Assembly (NCBI RefSeq): GCF_003070865.1
Contig: NZ_CP026948.1
Span: forward strand, 868,001-932,000
Direction of reading: 5' to 3'
From: Corynebacterium liangguodongii
GTDB taxonomy: Bacteria; Actinomycetota; Actinomycetes; Mycobacteriales; Mycobacteriaceae
Length of the DNA stretch: 64,000 nucleotides
The translations under genes were made by a program, and so were the position numbers. Below the pieces are notes generated by a model. The model saw nothing but the letters and a program-made list of their open reading frames with translations, was not told where the DNA came from and ran no database searches. Shown in pieces: positions 33,867 through 43,293 of the stretch (position 1 is the first letter of the stretch; every line of letters starts with the position of its first letter).

Positions 33867-34239
33867 GCAGTGCTTCCCTTACGGACGCTGGCGCTCAGCC
33901 ATACCTCGTCTTCGCGCCAACGTCCTAACAACTTCATCCAGCAGGCGCAGACGCACACAAGCGTGCGGCTCGGAATCAGCCTCAGTAGGAACGGGCAAGG
34001 TCCACGACTGTGTGGACAACATCCCGCTCGATGCGGAAAAGGTCGCATCGGCGCAGAACTGATGAAAGTCAAGAAGCTGGAGACCTGTAGGGCAACTGAT
34101 CGCGAGTGGGCTATGCGGGAGTTCAGCCGGGTGTCGCTGAGGTTTCGGCAGCCAAACCTATCGAGCGGCATACACAAGGGCGAGAGCCATCGCGGCAGAA
34201 ACGATTGGGCGAAGTTTTGTTCCCCGCGTCTTAGCTTTC
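33867..34239. other. Gene-poor stretch between terminator and ldh
   Basis: About 370 bp with no convincing gene. One plus-strand frame ending near 34061 reads like a protein tail (KVHDCVDNIPLDAEKVASAQ) but has no start or homology I recognise. It may be the last trace of a lost gene. No hairpin with a T-run for ldh is apparent. Confidence 0.4.
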
Positions 34240-35238
34240 TCAGGCCTCCAGTCCCGAGTCCTCGATGACGCGGCGCAGAGTCGCGGCGGAGGCGTCGAAT
34301 CGGGCGAACTCACCCGGGTCGAGGCGCAACTCGACGACGTTGCGGACCCCGCCGCGGTTGAGGATGGTGGGGGTGCCGATGAAGACGTCGTCACGCGCGT
34401 ACTCTCCCTGCAAGAGCGCGGAGACGGGCAGGGCGACGTCCTCGTTGCGCAGGATCGCCCGCGTGATGCGCGCGAGCGCCGAGCCGATGCCGTAGGACGT
34501 GTTGCCCTTGCGGCGGATGATGTCGTACGCGGCGTCGCGGGTGGCGCGGAACATCTCGTCGATGCGCTCATGGACGTGCGGGTCCTTCTCTGCTTCTTTC
34601 TCCACGATGCGGGGGATGGGCACACCGGCGATACTTCCCGACGACAACACCGGCAGCTCGGAATCGCCGTGCTCGCCGATGACGTAGGCGTGTACGGCCG
34701 ACGGCGCGATGTCGAAGTAGCGCCCGAGGTTGTGGCGCCAGCGTGCGGTATCAAGAACCGTGCCGGAACCGATGACCTGCGCGGCGGGAAGGCCCGTCTG
34801 TTTCCATGTGGCGTAGGAGAGCACGTCGACCGGGTTCGTGGCCACGAGGTAGATGCCGTTGAAGCCGTTGTCCATCACCTGGCGGTTGATGGCGTCGAAG
34901 ATGGCGATGTTGCGGGCCACGAGGTCGAGGCGCGTCTCGCCCTCGCGCTGGGCGACGCCAGCGCAGTTCACCACGATCGCCGCGTCGCGGCAGTCGGCGT
35001 AGGTGCCGACCGTAACCTGGATGTTTTGGCCGGAAAACGGCACGGAGTGGGAGAGGTCTTCGACCTGTGCCCAGGCCATCTCCTCGTCGAGGTCGATAAT
35101 CGCGAGGTGGTCAGTCAGGCCCTGGTTGAGCAGGGCGTAGGCGTAGGCAATGCCGACGGCGCCGGCGCCAATGAGCACGATCTTGTTGCCGTGGGTGGGC
35201 GCGGTCGGGTGCGTGGCAGGACGAGCGGCTTGGGTCAT
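34240..35238 (-). CDS. ldh: L-lactate dehydrogenase
   Basis: 332 residues. The NAD-binding motif KIVLIGAGAVGIAYAYAL is at about residues 19-36, the substrate-specificity region is at NCAGVAQREGETR, and the catalytic histidine lies in VIGEHGDSELPV. It interconverts pyruvate and L-lactate with NADH in the cytosol, the main lactate-forming enzyme under oxygen limitation. The start is ATG 35238; the open frame extends upstream but without family similarity. A GAAGGGA site is about 12 bases upstream. It is divergent from the DEAD-box helicase gene, about 100 bp away. Confidence 0.94.
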   Translation of the reverse strand: MTQAARPATHPTAPTHGNKIVLIGAGAVGIAYAYALLNQGLTDHLAIIDLDEEMAWAQVEDLSHSVPFSGQNIQVTVGTYADCRDAAIVVNCAGVAQREGETRLDLVARNIAIFDAINRQVMDNGFNGIYLVATNPVDVLSYATWKQTGLPAAQVIGSGTVLDTARWRHNLGRYFDIAPSAVHAYVIGEHGDSELPVLSSGSIAGVPIPRIVEKEAEKDPHVHERIDEMFRATRDAAYDIIRRKGNTSYGIGSALARITRAILRNEDVALPVSALLQGEYARDDVFIGTPTILNRGGVRNVVELRLDPGEFARFDASAATLRRVIEDSGLEA

Positions 35239-35338
35239 GGCGGGCGGGTCCCTTCGCTGTCTTAACTGGTGGGCAGGGTGAGGGGCACTGACGTCCCAGA
35301 TAGTAATACTCGCGCGCCTCGCGTAGTGTGGGATAGCA

Positions 35339-37384
35339 ATGAGCACTTCCGAAAACGCTACCGGCAGCGAGTTTGAGCCGGACATGACACTGTCGGAAAA
35401 TCAGGATGCCCCGCAGGCTGTCGCAGAAGAAGACACCAGGGATGCGGGAGATTCTGAGAACGCCGGCGCTTCGGCCACGCCCGAAGCCACCGCCACTGAG
35501 AATGAACACAACGAAGATGACGCCCCGTCTACCGAGGCTGCCCCGGCGAATCCCGCCGACGAGGTAGCTGAAGAGCCCGCCAACGGGTTCGAAGCCCTCG
35601 ACCTGCCGAAAGACGTCGTCAACGCCGTGAAGAAGGTCGGCTTCGAGCAGCCCTCGCCCATTCAGGCGCAGACCATCCCGCTGCTCATGGAGGGCCGCGA
35701 TGTCGTCGGCCTCGCGCAGACCGGTACCGGCAAGACCGCCGCGTTCGCGCTGCCCGTGCTCAGCCAGATCGATCCTTCGCTGCGCCACCCGCAGGCGCTC
35801 GTCCTTGCGCCGACGCGCGAGCTCGCCCTGCAGGTCGCCGACTCCTTCCAATCCTTCGCCGACCACCTGGGCAAGATCCAGGTCCTGCCGATCTACGGCG
35901 GCCAGGCCTACGGCATCCAGCTCTCCGGGCTGCGCCGCGGGGCCCAGATCATCGTCGGCACCCCGGGCCGCGTCATCGACCACCTGGAGAAGGGCTCGCT
36001 GGACATCTCCAACCTGCGCTTCCTCGTGCTTGATGAGGCCGACGAGATGCTCAACATGGGCTTCCAGGAAGACGTCGAGCGCATCCTCGCGGATACCCCG
36101 GACGACAAGCAGGTCGCGCTGTTCTCGGCGACGATGCCGAACGGCATCCGCCGGATTTCCAAGCAGTACCTCAACGACCCGGCCGAGGTGACGGTCAAGT
36201 CCGAGACCCGCACCAACACCAACATCACGCAGCGCTACCTGTTTACCGCGCACCGCAACAAGCTCGACGCGATCACGCGCATCCTCGAGGTCACCGAGTT
36301 TGAGGCGATGATCGTGTTCGTGCGCACCAAGCATGAGACCGAGGAGCTCGCCGAGAAGCTGCGCGCTCGCGGCTTCTCCGCCGCCGCGATCAACGGCGAC
36401 ATCGCCCAGCAGCAGCGCGAGCGTACTGTCGATCAGCTTCGCGACGGCCGGCTCGACATCCTGGTGGCCACCGACGTCGCCGCCCGCGGCCTCGACGTCG
36501 AGCGCATCAGCCATGTGTTCAACTACGACATCCCGAACGATACGGAAAGCTACGTCCACCGCATCGGGCGCACGGGCCGTGCCGGGCGCACCGGCGAGGC
36601 GATCTTGTTTGTCACCCCGCGCGAGCGCCGCATGCTGCGCTCTATCGAGCGCGTGACCAACGCGACGATCGAAGAGATGGACTTGCCGACGGTCGACGAG
36701 GTCAACGAGAGCCGCAAGCTGAAGTTCATGGACTCGATCACGGAGTCGCTGGAGTCGAAGGACCAAGACGTGTTCAAGGCCATGGTGCGCGAATACTCCA
36801 GCGCCAACGACGTGCCCATGGACGACATCGCCGCGGCGCTGGCCGCGCAGGCGAACGCCGGCGACGAGTTCTTGATGAAGGAGCCGCCGAAGGACAAGCG
36901 TGACCGCCGCGACCGCGATTTCGACCGCGACGACCGGGGTGGGCGCGGGCGGCGCGACCGGTTCGACCGTGATGATCGCGGTGGGCGCGGGCGGCGCGAC
37001 CGGTTCGACCGTGATGATCGCGGCGGGCGCGGTGGCCGCGGGCGCTTTGGCGACGACAGCGAGAACTTCGATACCTACCGCCTCGATGTGGGCAAGCGCC
37101 AGCACGTGCGCCCCGGCGCCATCGTTGGTGCGCTCGCGAACGAGGGCGGGCTGAACTCCCGCGACTTCGGCCGTATCACCATCGGCGGTGACTTCACGCT
37201 CGTGGAGCTGCCGAAGAACATGGACCGCTCCGTGCTAGACAGGCTTTCCGATACCCGCATTTCGGGACAGCTGATCAACATTCAGCGCGACAAGGGCGGT
37301 GCGGCGCGCAGGGATTCCGACCGCGGCGGCCGCGGCGGCGGGTTCCGGGGGCGCGGCGGACAGGGCCGCGGCTGGCGGGACTAG
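35339..37384 (+). CDS. DEAD-box ATP-dependent RNA helicase
   Basis: 681 residues. An acidic N-terminal extension of about 85 residues precedes the helicase core: Q motif FEQPSPIQAQTIPLL, motif I AQTGTGKT, motif II VLDEADEML, SAT in FSATMP, and motif VI HRIGRTGRAGR. A linker then carries Arg/Gly/Asp repeats (the 14-residue unit RDRFDRDDRGGRGR twice, plus variants). A DbpA-type RNA-binding domain (HVRPGAIVGALANEGGLNSRDFGRITIG) and a short RGG tail end the protein. This matches CsdA/DeaD helicases that remodel rRNA and mRNA, notably in the cold. No ribosome site is clear; a TAGTGT hexamer lies 9 nt before ATG 35339. Confidence 0.92.
   Translation: MSTSENATGSEFEPDMTLSENQDAPQAVAEEDTRDAGDSENAGASATPEATATENEHNEDDAPSTEAAPANPADEVAEEPANGFEALDLPKDVVNAVKKVGFEQPSPIQAQTIPLLMEGRDVVGLAQTGTGKTAAFALPVLSQIDPSLRHPQALVLAPTRELALQVADSFQSFADHLGKIQVLPIYGGQAYGIQLSGLRRGAQIIVGTPGRVIDHLEKGSLDISNLRFLVLDEADEMLNMGFQEDVERILADTPDDKQVALFSATMPNGIRRISKQYLNDPAEVTVKSETRTNTNITQRYLFTAHRNKLDAITRILEVTEFEAMIVFVRTKHETEELAEKLRARGFSAAAINGDIAQQQRERTVDQLRDGRLDILVATDVAARGLDVERISHVFNYDIPNDTESYVHRIGRTGRAGRTGEAILFVTPRERRMLRSIERVTNATIEEMDLPTVDEVNESRKLKFMDSITESLESKDQDVFKAMVREYSSANDVPMDDIAAALAAQANAGDEFLMKEPPKDKRDRRDRDFDRDDRGGRGRRDRFDRDDRGGRGRRDRFDRDDRGGRGGRGRFGDDSENFDTYRLDVGKRQHVRPGAIVGALANEGGLNSRDFGRITIGGDFTLVELPKNMDRSVLDRLSDTRISGQLINIQRDKGGAARRDSDRGGRGGGFRGRGGQGRGWRD
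36913..37040 (+). repeat. In-frame 42-bp tandem repeat in the helicase gene
   Basis: A 42-bp unit (14 codons) is repeated nearly identically, beginning at about 36955 and 36997, with degenerate partial copies on both sides. It encodes the RDRFDRDDRGGRGR repeats. Such repeats can change copy number between strains without breaking the frame. Confidence 0.75.
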
Positions 37385-37416
37385 CCAGCCAGCCCCCCGG
37401 GCCTACATAGCGCTAC

Positions 37417-37455
37417 AAAAGCGGCCTCCCCACGCACGATGGGGAGGCCGCTTTT
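37417..37455. terminator. Bidirectional terminator
   Basis: A 16-bp perfect inverted repeat (AAAAGCGGCCTCCCCA at 37417-37432 and TGGGGAGGCCGCTTTT at 37440-37455) with a 7-nt loop. A-runs and T-runs flank the stem on both sides, so it can stop the helicase transcript and the convergent membrane-protein transcript. Confidence 0.88.
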
Positions 37456-37471
37456 GCGCGCGCAGTACTGC

Positions 37472-37960
37472 CTAGGCGAAGATGCTCGACGGGAGGTACA
37501 TCAGGATCAACACGATCATGACAAGCAGGTTAAACAGGCCTGCTCCGGCGGTCGCCTTGGCCTTCGTGCCTTCGAAGTTCGAGGTGAAATCGCTCTGGTC
37601 AGCCTCGGCGGGATCAAGGGCGTTAATCGCCCCCATCATCTTGCGCTGTTGAGGGATGACCATGCCGAAGAGGACGCCCCAGGCGATGAGCGCGAGGACG
37701 ATCGCCGTGTGGAGGAAAAAGTTCGTCTTGAACTCCTCCCAGCCGAAGATGAGAACTACCGCGCCGAGCAGGGGCACTGCTGCGGAGAGCATGCCGTAGG
37801 TCGAGGTGATGCGGTAGAGGATCGAGGCGCGGCCCGCGGCGTACGCATCGCCCTTGCGGGCCTCCGCGGCCTGGCGCGGGAACATGGAGGTGGCGACGAT
37901 GACGGGGCCAAGCAGCAGGATCGCTGCGGCCACGTGGAAGACAACAAGAACAGTAGTCAT
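37472..37960 (-). CDS. Small integral membrane protein
   Basis: 162 residues with four hydrophobic segments, for example TVLVVFHVAAAILLLGPVIV, then YGMLSAAVPLLGAVVLIFG and TAIVLALIAWGVLFGMVIP, resembling DUF2269-type membrane proteins. Function unknown. The ATG at 37960 is 7 nt from a TAAGGT -10 box that uses the TAA stop codon of the upstream HNH gene. The protein ends close to the bidirectional terminator. Confidence 0.75.
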   Translation of the reverse strand: MTTVLVVFHVAAAILLLGPVIVATSMFPRQAAEARKGDAYAAGRASILYRITSTYGMLSAAVPLLGAVVLIFGWEEFKTNFFLHTAIVLALIAWGVLFGMVIPQQRKMMGAINALDPAEADQSDFTSNFEGTKAKATAGAGLFNLLVMIVLILMYLPSSIFA

Positions 37961-37967
37961 GCACACC

Positions 37968-37973
37968 ACCTTA
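37968..37973 (-). promoter_or_regulatory. -10 box overlapping the upstream stop codon, leaderless
   Basis: TAAGGT on the minus strand; its TAA is the stop codon of the HNH nuclease gene, and the ATG at 37960 follows 7 nt after the box. Confidence 0.5.
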
Positions 37974-38579
37974 CAGTGCCCTGTCAGAGAGCACGCCTCG
38001 CAATCCCGCGCAGGCGCGTCGTGCGGCACGCGCGTCAGCCCGCGGCAGCGCGAGGCCGTAGGCCTGGGCGACCGCGACGAGCTGCCGCGCATACGGGCAA
38101 TGGGCGCGGCGCCGCGGCGGGAGCCACTCGCTGGGGAGATGGTCGGATTTTTCGCGGTTAGCCTTCGCGGAGGTGACCACGAGGTTTCGCGGGTCGTTGG
38201 CGAAGGCGACGCGCTTATCCGCGCTCCATGCATGCGCCCCGAGGTCCCACGCCGCGGCGAGCGGGTATACGTGGTCGATCTCCACCTCGGCGGGGTCGAG
38301 CGGGCTACCCGTATAGGGATCCGTAATGGGCGAGGCGGAAAGCGTCTCCCGCCTGCCACACGATGCCGCGCCGAAGGCCGCGGCCATCAGTGCGGAGCGG
38401 GTGTCGCACCCGCCGGGGGCCGGGGCCCAGCCCGGCCCGAAGGCGTCGCGCTCGTAGCCGATTACGCGTGCGCGCTGGGGTGTGGAGGGTACGTGTGCCG
38501 CAAGCCCGTAAGTAAGCGGCGTGGGAAACGGGACGACGGCAACGGTGAGGGCAATGAGCAGACAGAGATAGGTGCGCAT
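37971..38579 (-). CDS. Secreted HNH nuclease (DUF1524/GmrSD C-terminal type)
   Basis: 202 residues. The N-terminus is a signal peptide (TYLCLLIALTVAVVPFPTPLTYGLA). The mature part has EIDHVYPLAAAWDLGA, with the catalytic DH, then FANDPRNLVVTSAKANREKSDHLPSEW, the DUF1524 HNH pattern with conserved Asn and His. It should be exported and cut DNA outside the membrane, perhaps for nutrition or against competitors. The conserved active-site residues suggest it is active. It lies between the small membrane protein and putP on the minus strand. Confidence 0.85.
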   Translation of the reverse strand: MRTYLCLLIALTVAVVPFPTPLTYGLAAHVPSTPQRARVIGYERDAFGPGWAPAPGGCDTRSALMAAAFGAASCGRRETLSASPITDPYTGSPLDPAEVEIDHVYPLAAAWDLGAHAWSADKRVAFANDPRNLVVTSAKANREKSDHLPSEWLPPRRRAHCPYARQLVAVAQAYGLALPRADARAARRACAGLRGVLSDRAL

Positions 38580-38603
38580 ACCCTCTTAGACTGCGCGAGG
38601 CGC

Positions 38604-40166
38604 CTAGCGGTTCCGTCCTTCCACCGCGTCGAGCGCGTCGTCAAAGGATGCCGTGGGGTTGTCCATAGCGTAGTCGTTGACGCGCACCGCGGCGTTGAAC
38701 TGCTCGATGGCCTCCGGCTTGGCTCGGGTGGCAAGCGAGACAGCGACCATTGCCACGGTGGCGACGATCACGCCGGGCACGATCTCGTAGAGCTCGGTGA
38801 GCGCCGAATCAATCGAGCCCCACACGAAGACCGTCACCGCGCCGGAGAGCATCGCCGCAATCGCGCCGGGGGCGGTGAGGCGCTTCCAGTAGAGCGAGGC
38901 GACGACGACGGGGCCGAAGGCCGCGCCGAACCCGGCCCACGCGAAGCCGACGAGGCCCAAGACAGTATCGGAGGGGTTGACGGCCAGGGCGACGGCGATG
39001 AGCGCGATGGCAACGACCATGCCGCGGGAGGCCAGCAGCAGCCACCGCCCGGACACCTCGCGCTTAGCCACGACGCGGTAGAGGTCCTCGATGAGCGCCG
39101 AGGAGGTGATGAGGAGCTGGGAGGACATCGTCGACATGATCGCGGCGAGCACGGCGGTCAAGATGATGCCGGCAATGAGCGGGTGGAAGAGCAGCTTCGC
39201 CAGGTCGAGGAAGACGGTCTCGCCGCTGGCGTCGGTAATCTGAGCGCCGGTCTGGGAAAAGTAGACGGTGCCCACGAGCGCGGTAAACACGGCACCGATG
39301 TAGCACACGGAGACCCAGGTCGTGCCGGTGCGCCGGGCAGAGGCAGCCTCGGCCGGCGAGCGCAGCGCCATGAAGCGGGTGACGATGTGCGGCTGGCCCA
39401 TATAGCCCAGGCCCCAGGCGAGGTTGCCGATGATGGTCACGGCTGAGACCCCGGCGAAGAGGTTGAAATAGGTGGGGTTTGCCTCCGGGTAGGGCCCGTA
39501 GGGGTTCTCTGCCGCGAAGGAGAAGATGTCCGCCGGGTTGTTGAGCACGAACAGCGCCGTAATCGGCACGGCGAGCAGGGCTGCGAACATGAGCATGCCC
39601 TGGACCACGTCGGTGTAGGACACGGCAAGGAAGCCGCCGATGAGGGTGTAGATGACGGTGACGGCGCCGACGATGAGCATGCCGGTGAGGTAGTTGCCGC
39701 CGAAGGTCGACTCGTAGTACTTGCCGCCCGCGACCATGCCGGAGGAGACGTAGAAGGTGAAGAAGAAGATGATGATCACAGCCGCGACCACGCGGAGCAC
39801 GCGGGAGGTATCGTGGGTGCGGTTTTCAAAAAAGCTCGGGAGCGTGATCGAATCCCCGGAGACCTCCGAGAACGAGCGCAGCCTGGGGGCGACCCACTTC
39901 CAGTTGGCCCAGGTGCCCATGAGCAGGCCAATCATGATCCACAGCTCGCTCATGCCGGTGGCGAACAGTGCGCCGGGCAGGCCCATGAGGAGCCAGCCCG
40001 ACATGTCCGAGGCGCCGGCCGAGATCGCCGCTACGAAAGGCGGGAGGTCGCGGCCGCCGAGGACGTAGTCGTCGTATTTGCTTGTCTTACGCCACGAGTA
40101 GTAGCCGATGGCGAGCATGACGGCGAAGTAGAGCACTATGGCCGTAATCATCCACGCGTTGTTCAC
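38604..40166 (-). CDS. putP: Sodium/proline symporter
   Basis: 520 residues with about thirteen helices, sodium:solute symporter family. N-terminal features are GYYSWRKTSKYDDYVLGGRDLPPFVAAISAGASDMSGWLL in pieces, the PutP sodium-site region; GLGYMGQPHIVTRFMALRS and LLITSSALIEDLYR also match PutP. It takes up L-proline with Na+, for nutrition and osmoprotection. The start is GTG 40166, which has an AAGGAG site nine bases upstream; the longer frame to 40196 lies upstream of that site. It is divergent from the SNF2 gene. Confidence 0.92.
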   Translation of the reverse strand: MNNAWMITAIVLYFAVMLAIGYYSWRKTSKYDDYVLGGRDLPPFVAAISAGASDMSGWLLMGLPGALFATGMSELWIMIGLLMGTWANWKWVAPRLRSFSEVSGDSITLPSFFENRTHDTSRVLRVVAAVIIIFFFTFYVSSGMVAGGKYYESTFGGNYLTGMLIVGAVTVIYTLIGGFLAVSYTDVVQGMLMFAALLAVPITALFVLNNPADIFSFAAENPYGPYPEANPTYFNLFAGVSAVTIIGNLAWGLGYMGQPHIVTRFMALRSPAEAASARRTGTTWVSVCYIGAVFTALVGTVYFSQTGAQITDASGETVFLDLAKLLFHPLIAGIILTAVLAAIMSTMSSQLLITSSALIEDLYRVVAKREVSGRWLLLASRGMVVAIALIAVALAVNPSDTVLGLVGFAWAGFGAAFGPVVVASLYWKRLTAPGAIAAMLSGAVTVFVWGSIDSALTELYEIVPGVIVATVAMVAVSLATRAKPEAIEQFNAAVRVNDYAMDNPTASFDDALDAVEGRNR

Positions 40167-40238
40167 GGGGAGGGTCTCCTTACATTTCTTATGCATGGGT
40201 ACGGACTTTTTCCAGGGTAACGTGAACCAGTGTCATGG

Positions 40239-40244
40239 TATAAG
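40239..40244 (+). promoter_or_regulatory. -10-like box of the SNF2 gene, leaderless
   Basis: TATAAG, 7 nt before the ATG at 40252. It lacks the usual final T but keeps the TA start and spacing. Confidence 0.4.
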
Positions 40245-40251
40245 GGTGGTT

Positions 40252-43200
40252 ATGCCTAAATTCCTCCTCCACGGGCTCTGGATGCGCGAGTCCGGGCTCA
40301 ACCTGTGGGTTGAGCAGGTGGAAGGGCGCAAGGTCGTGCTGCCGTCCCAAGTTCCGGAGGGGACGTTCCCGCCCGAGGTCGCCGCGGAGCTCGTCGACGA
40401 AAGGTTCCGGCACCGCGAGCGGGTCACGTTGCAAACCCCGCGCGGCAAGCACGTCGAGCTGCGGGTTCCTACCGCGGCGTTCGCGCCGGCAGACGCGGTG
40501 GCTTTCCTCGCGGCGCTCGCGCGTTACGACGACCCCTCGGCGCTCGCCCCGCCGCCCCAGGGCGAGTCCCTCGCCCCCGACATTATGTGGCTGGTGCGCC
40601 TCTTTAGCGGACTGTCCCGATTTGTTCGCGCGGGCCGGGTGAGCCTCCACGTGCCCTACCGCGACGGGGCGTTCTACGCCCAGTGGCAGCTCGGCACCGG
40701 GGTTGACGAGCGCGGGTGGCTTGCGGAGATGATCGCGGCGGCGCCGGGGGTGTTAACGGCGAACAACCCCAGCCTGGACGAGGGTGTCTCGCAGACCCTC
40801 GTGCACTGGATTGCCACGGCCATCCTCTCGCGCCTGGACGAGGGGACGCGGCCCTACCCCTGGCACGACTTCGTCCGCTCGCTGCTCAGCGGTACGCCAC
40901 TGCGCCGCGGCGGGGCCGAGCTCGCCCGCAAGCTCAGTGATTGGAACGGCTCGATTACCGCGGTGAACCTCCAGCTGGTGTTCATCGTCGAGCCGCCTGG
41001 GGGCGACGATGATTCGGACGACGTGGACGACGCGGTCGACGCGGGCGATTCGGGGGCATACGAGGCGGAGGCGAGGTGGCCGGTGCGCGCGCAGGTGCGC
41101 TCCGGGACGGATTCTCCGCGGCCGGTGGTGCTCAGCGACTTCGACGCCGCCACCGCCCAGACGTTGCGCCGCGAGTTGGAGCGCGCCATCGAGGTGAGCG
41201 ATCTGGTCGATCCCGTCGCCCACCCGCGCGCTGCGGGCGCGCTGTTTGCCGAGGGCGAGGGGGAGTGGGACGCCTTCCTCGACACCGAGGAGATCGTCCG
41301 CTTCGTCCAGCGCGACGCCGCGCGGCTGCGCCACAACAACTTCGCCGTGATGTTGCCGCGGGCTTGGTCCGAGGCGGAGACGCGTGCGCGGCTATCGGTG
41401 GCGGATCCCGGCGATCCGCACGATTCCTCCACGGTGACGCACCTCGGGTTCGATACGCTGGTCTCCTACGACTGGCGGCTCTCCGTCGGCGACGTCGAGC
41501 TCAACGACGAGGAGATGGCACGCCTCATCGAGTCGAAGTCCGGGCTGGTCAAGCTGCGCGGCCAGTGGGTGCTTGCCGACTCCCGCTCGCTGGCCAGGAC
41601 GCGCCGCTACATGGATAGGCTCGCGGCGGCTCACAAAGACTCGCCTGCCGCAGGGGAGGACGATTCCGCGTTTGGGGGCACCGTCACCGCGGCGGAGCTA
41701 CGCGCCCTGGCGTTGGAATCGGCGGCCGAGGCCGACATCGACGTCGTGGAGTTCGCCGGGTCGCCGTGGTTTACCTCGCTGGTCTCCGGCACCCAGCGCC
41801 CGGCGCCCGAGCGCGTCGAGCTCCCGGGCTGGGTCTGCGCCGAGCTGCGGGAATACCAGCGCCGTGGCGTGGATTGGCTCTACTTCATGTCGCGCTCCGG
41901 GCTGGGGGCGGTGCTCGCTGACGATATGGGGCTGGGCAAGACGCTGCAGCTGCTCACGCTGTTTGCCGTGGAGGCCGAGCGCGGGGATCGCATGGGGCCC
42001 AGCCTCGTCGTGGCGCCGACGTCCGTGGTGGGCAACTGGGCGCGGGAGGCGGCGAGGTTCGTCCCGCGACTGCGGGTCTTAGTCCACCACGGCTCGCGCC
42101 GCCTCGCCGGTGACGAGCTCGCCGCCGCGATCGAGTCGGCGGACGTGGTGGTGACCTCGTACGGTGTCGCCGGGCGCGACGTGGCCTCTCTGGCGCGGGT
42201 CGGGTGGGACCACGTGGTGTTGGATGAGGCGCAGGCGATTAAGAATGCGTCGACGAAGGCGTCGAAAAGCGTGCGCGCGATCCCCGCTCGCCACCGCATT
42301 GCGCTCACGGGCACGCCGATCGAAAACAAGCTCTCGGAGCTGCGCAGCCTGCTCGATTTCACCAACCCCGGCATCCTCGGCAGCCAGACGTTTTTCCGCA
42401 ACCACTTCGCGAAGGTGATTGAGTCGCGCCGCGACGAGGAGCTCGCCGCCGAGATGAGCGAGCGGCTGCGCAGGCTCACCACCCCGTTTATCCTGCGGCG
42501 TCTGAAGACCGACCCGGCGATTATCGACGATCTGCCGGAGAAGAACGAGCACATCGTCGCCGTCGACATGACAGCCGAGCAGGCGGCCCTCTACACCGCG
42601 CTCGTGCGCGACGTCGAGCGCGAGCTTTCGCGCCGCAAGGGCATGGCCCGCAAAGGACTGGTGCTGGCCTCAATCACGCGCATCAAGCAGATCTGTAACC
42701 ACCCGGCGCACTACCTCGGTGACGGCTCGCCGGTGACGGTGAAGGGCGTCCACCGCTCTGGGAAGGTCCAGATGCTCATGCAGCTGCTCGGCGAGGCCAT
42801 GGACTCCGGCCAGCGGGTGCTCATCTTCACCCAGTACAAGGCCTTCGGCTCCCTGCTCCAGCCCTACCTCGAAGAACGCCTCGGTGAGGAGGTTCCGTTC
42901 CTGCACGGCGGGGTGGGAAAAGAGGCGCGCGACGCGATGGTCGAGCGCTTCCAGGCCGAGGATGGGCCACGCGCCATGGTGCTCTCGCTCAAGGCGGGCG
43001 GCACCGGGCTCAACCTCACCTCGGCCTCGGTGGTCATCCACCTCGACCGCTGGTGGAACCCGGCGGTGGAGAATCAGGCCACTGACCGCGCCTACCGCAT
43101 TGGGCAAACAAAGGACGTCACCGTCTATAAGATGATCACCCGCGGCACGCTGGAGGAATCTATCCAAGACGTCCTCGACGGCAAGATGCAGCTCGCGGGC

Positions 43201-43290
43201 ACGGTCGTCGGCGAAGGCGAGGGATGGATCACGGAGCTCGATACGGAGGACCTCGCTAGGCTTATGAGCTACCGGAATCAGGAGGATTAA
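40252..43290 (+). CDS. SNF2-family DNA-dependent ATPase (DEAD/H helicase)
   Basis: 1012 residues. Residues about 1-530 hold a long N-terminal region with the SNF2-associated bacterial domain. The SNF2 motor then shows YQRRGVDWLYFMSRSGLGAVLADDMGLGKT, with motif I DDMGLGKT, motif II LDEAQAIKN and GTPIENKLSELRSL, then the C-lobe VLIFTQYKAFGSLL and WWNPAVENQATDRAYRIGQ. Such enzymes translocate on duplex DNA and remodel protein-DNA complexes. In bacteria they occur in repair and RNA-polymerase recycling, and often next to a SWIM protein, as here (3 bp gap). ATG 40252 is set by the -10 box; an in-frame extension upstream overlaps putP. Confidence 0.92.
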   Translation: MPKFLLHGLWMRESGLNLWVEQVEGRKVVLPSQVPEGTFPPEVAAELVDERFRHRERVTLQTPRGKHVELRVPTAAFAPADAVAFLAALARYDDPSALAPPPQGESLAPDIMWLVRLFSGLSRFVRAGRVSLHVPYRDGAFYAQWQLGTGVDERGWLAEMIAAAPGVLTANNPSLDEGVSQTLVHWIATAILSRLDEGTRPYPWHDFVRSLLSGTPLRRGGAELARKLSDWNGSITAVNLQLVFIVEPPGGDDDSDDVDDAVDAGDSGAYEAEARWPVRAQVRSGTDSPRPVVLSDFDAATAQTLRRELERAIEVSDLVDPVAHPRAAGALFAEGEGEWDAFLDTEEIVRFVQRDAARLRHNNFAVMLPRAWSEAETRARLSVADPGDPHDSSTVTHLGFDTLVSYDWRLSVGDVELNDEEMARLIESKSGLVKLRGQWVLADSRSLARTRRYMDRLAAAHKDSPAAGEDDSAFGGTVTAAELRALALESAAEADIDVVEFAGSPWFTSLVSGTQRPAPERVELPGWVCAELREYQRRGVDWLYFMSRSGLGAVLADDMGLGKTLQLLTLFAVEAERGDRMGPSLVVAPTSVVGNWAREAARFVPRLRVLVHHGSRRLAGDELAAAIESADVVVTSYGVAGRDVASLARVGWDHVVLDEAQAIKNASTKASKSVRAIPARHRIALTGTPIENKLSELRSLLDFTNPGILGSQTFFRNHFAKVIESRRDEELAAEMSERLRRLTTPFILRRLKTDPAIIDDLPEKNEHIVAVDMTAEQAALYTALVRDVERELSRRKGMARKGLVLASITRIKQICNHPAHYLGDGSPVTVKGVHRSGKVQMLMQLLGEAMDSGQRVLIFTQYKAFGSLLQPYLEERLGEEVPFLHGGVGKEARDAMVERFQAEDGPRAMVLSLKAGGTGLNLTSASVVIHLDRWWNPAVENQATDRAYRIGQTKDVTVYKMITRGTLEESIQDVLDGKMQLAGTVVGEGEGWITELDTEDLARLMSYRNQED

Positions 43291-43293
43291 CCT

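Noticed and set aside
33960..34061. Short protein tail (KVHDCVDNIPLDAEKVASAQ)
   Set aside because: It looks protein-like but has no start, no ribosome site and no recognised relatives; kept only as a note in the intergenic entry.
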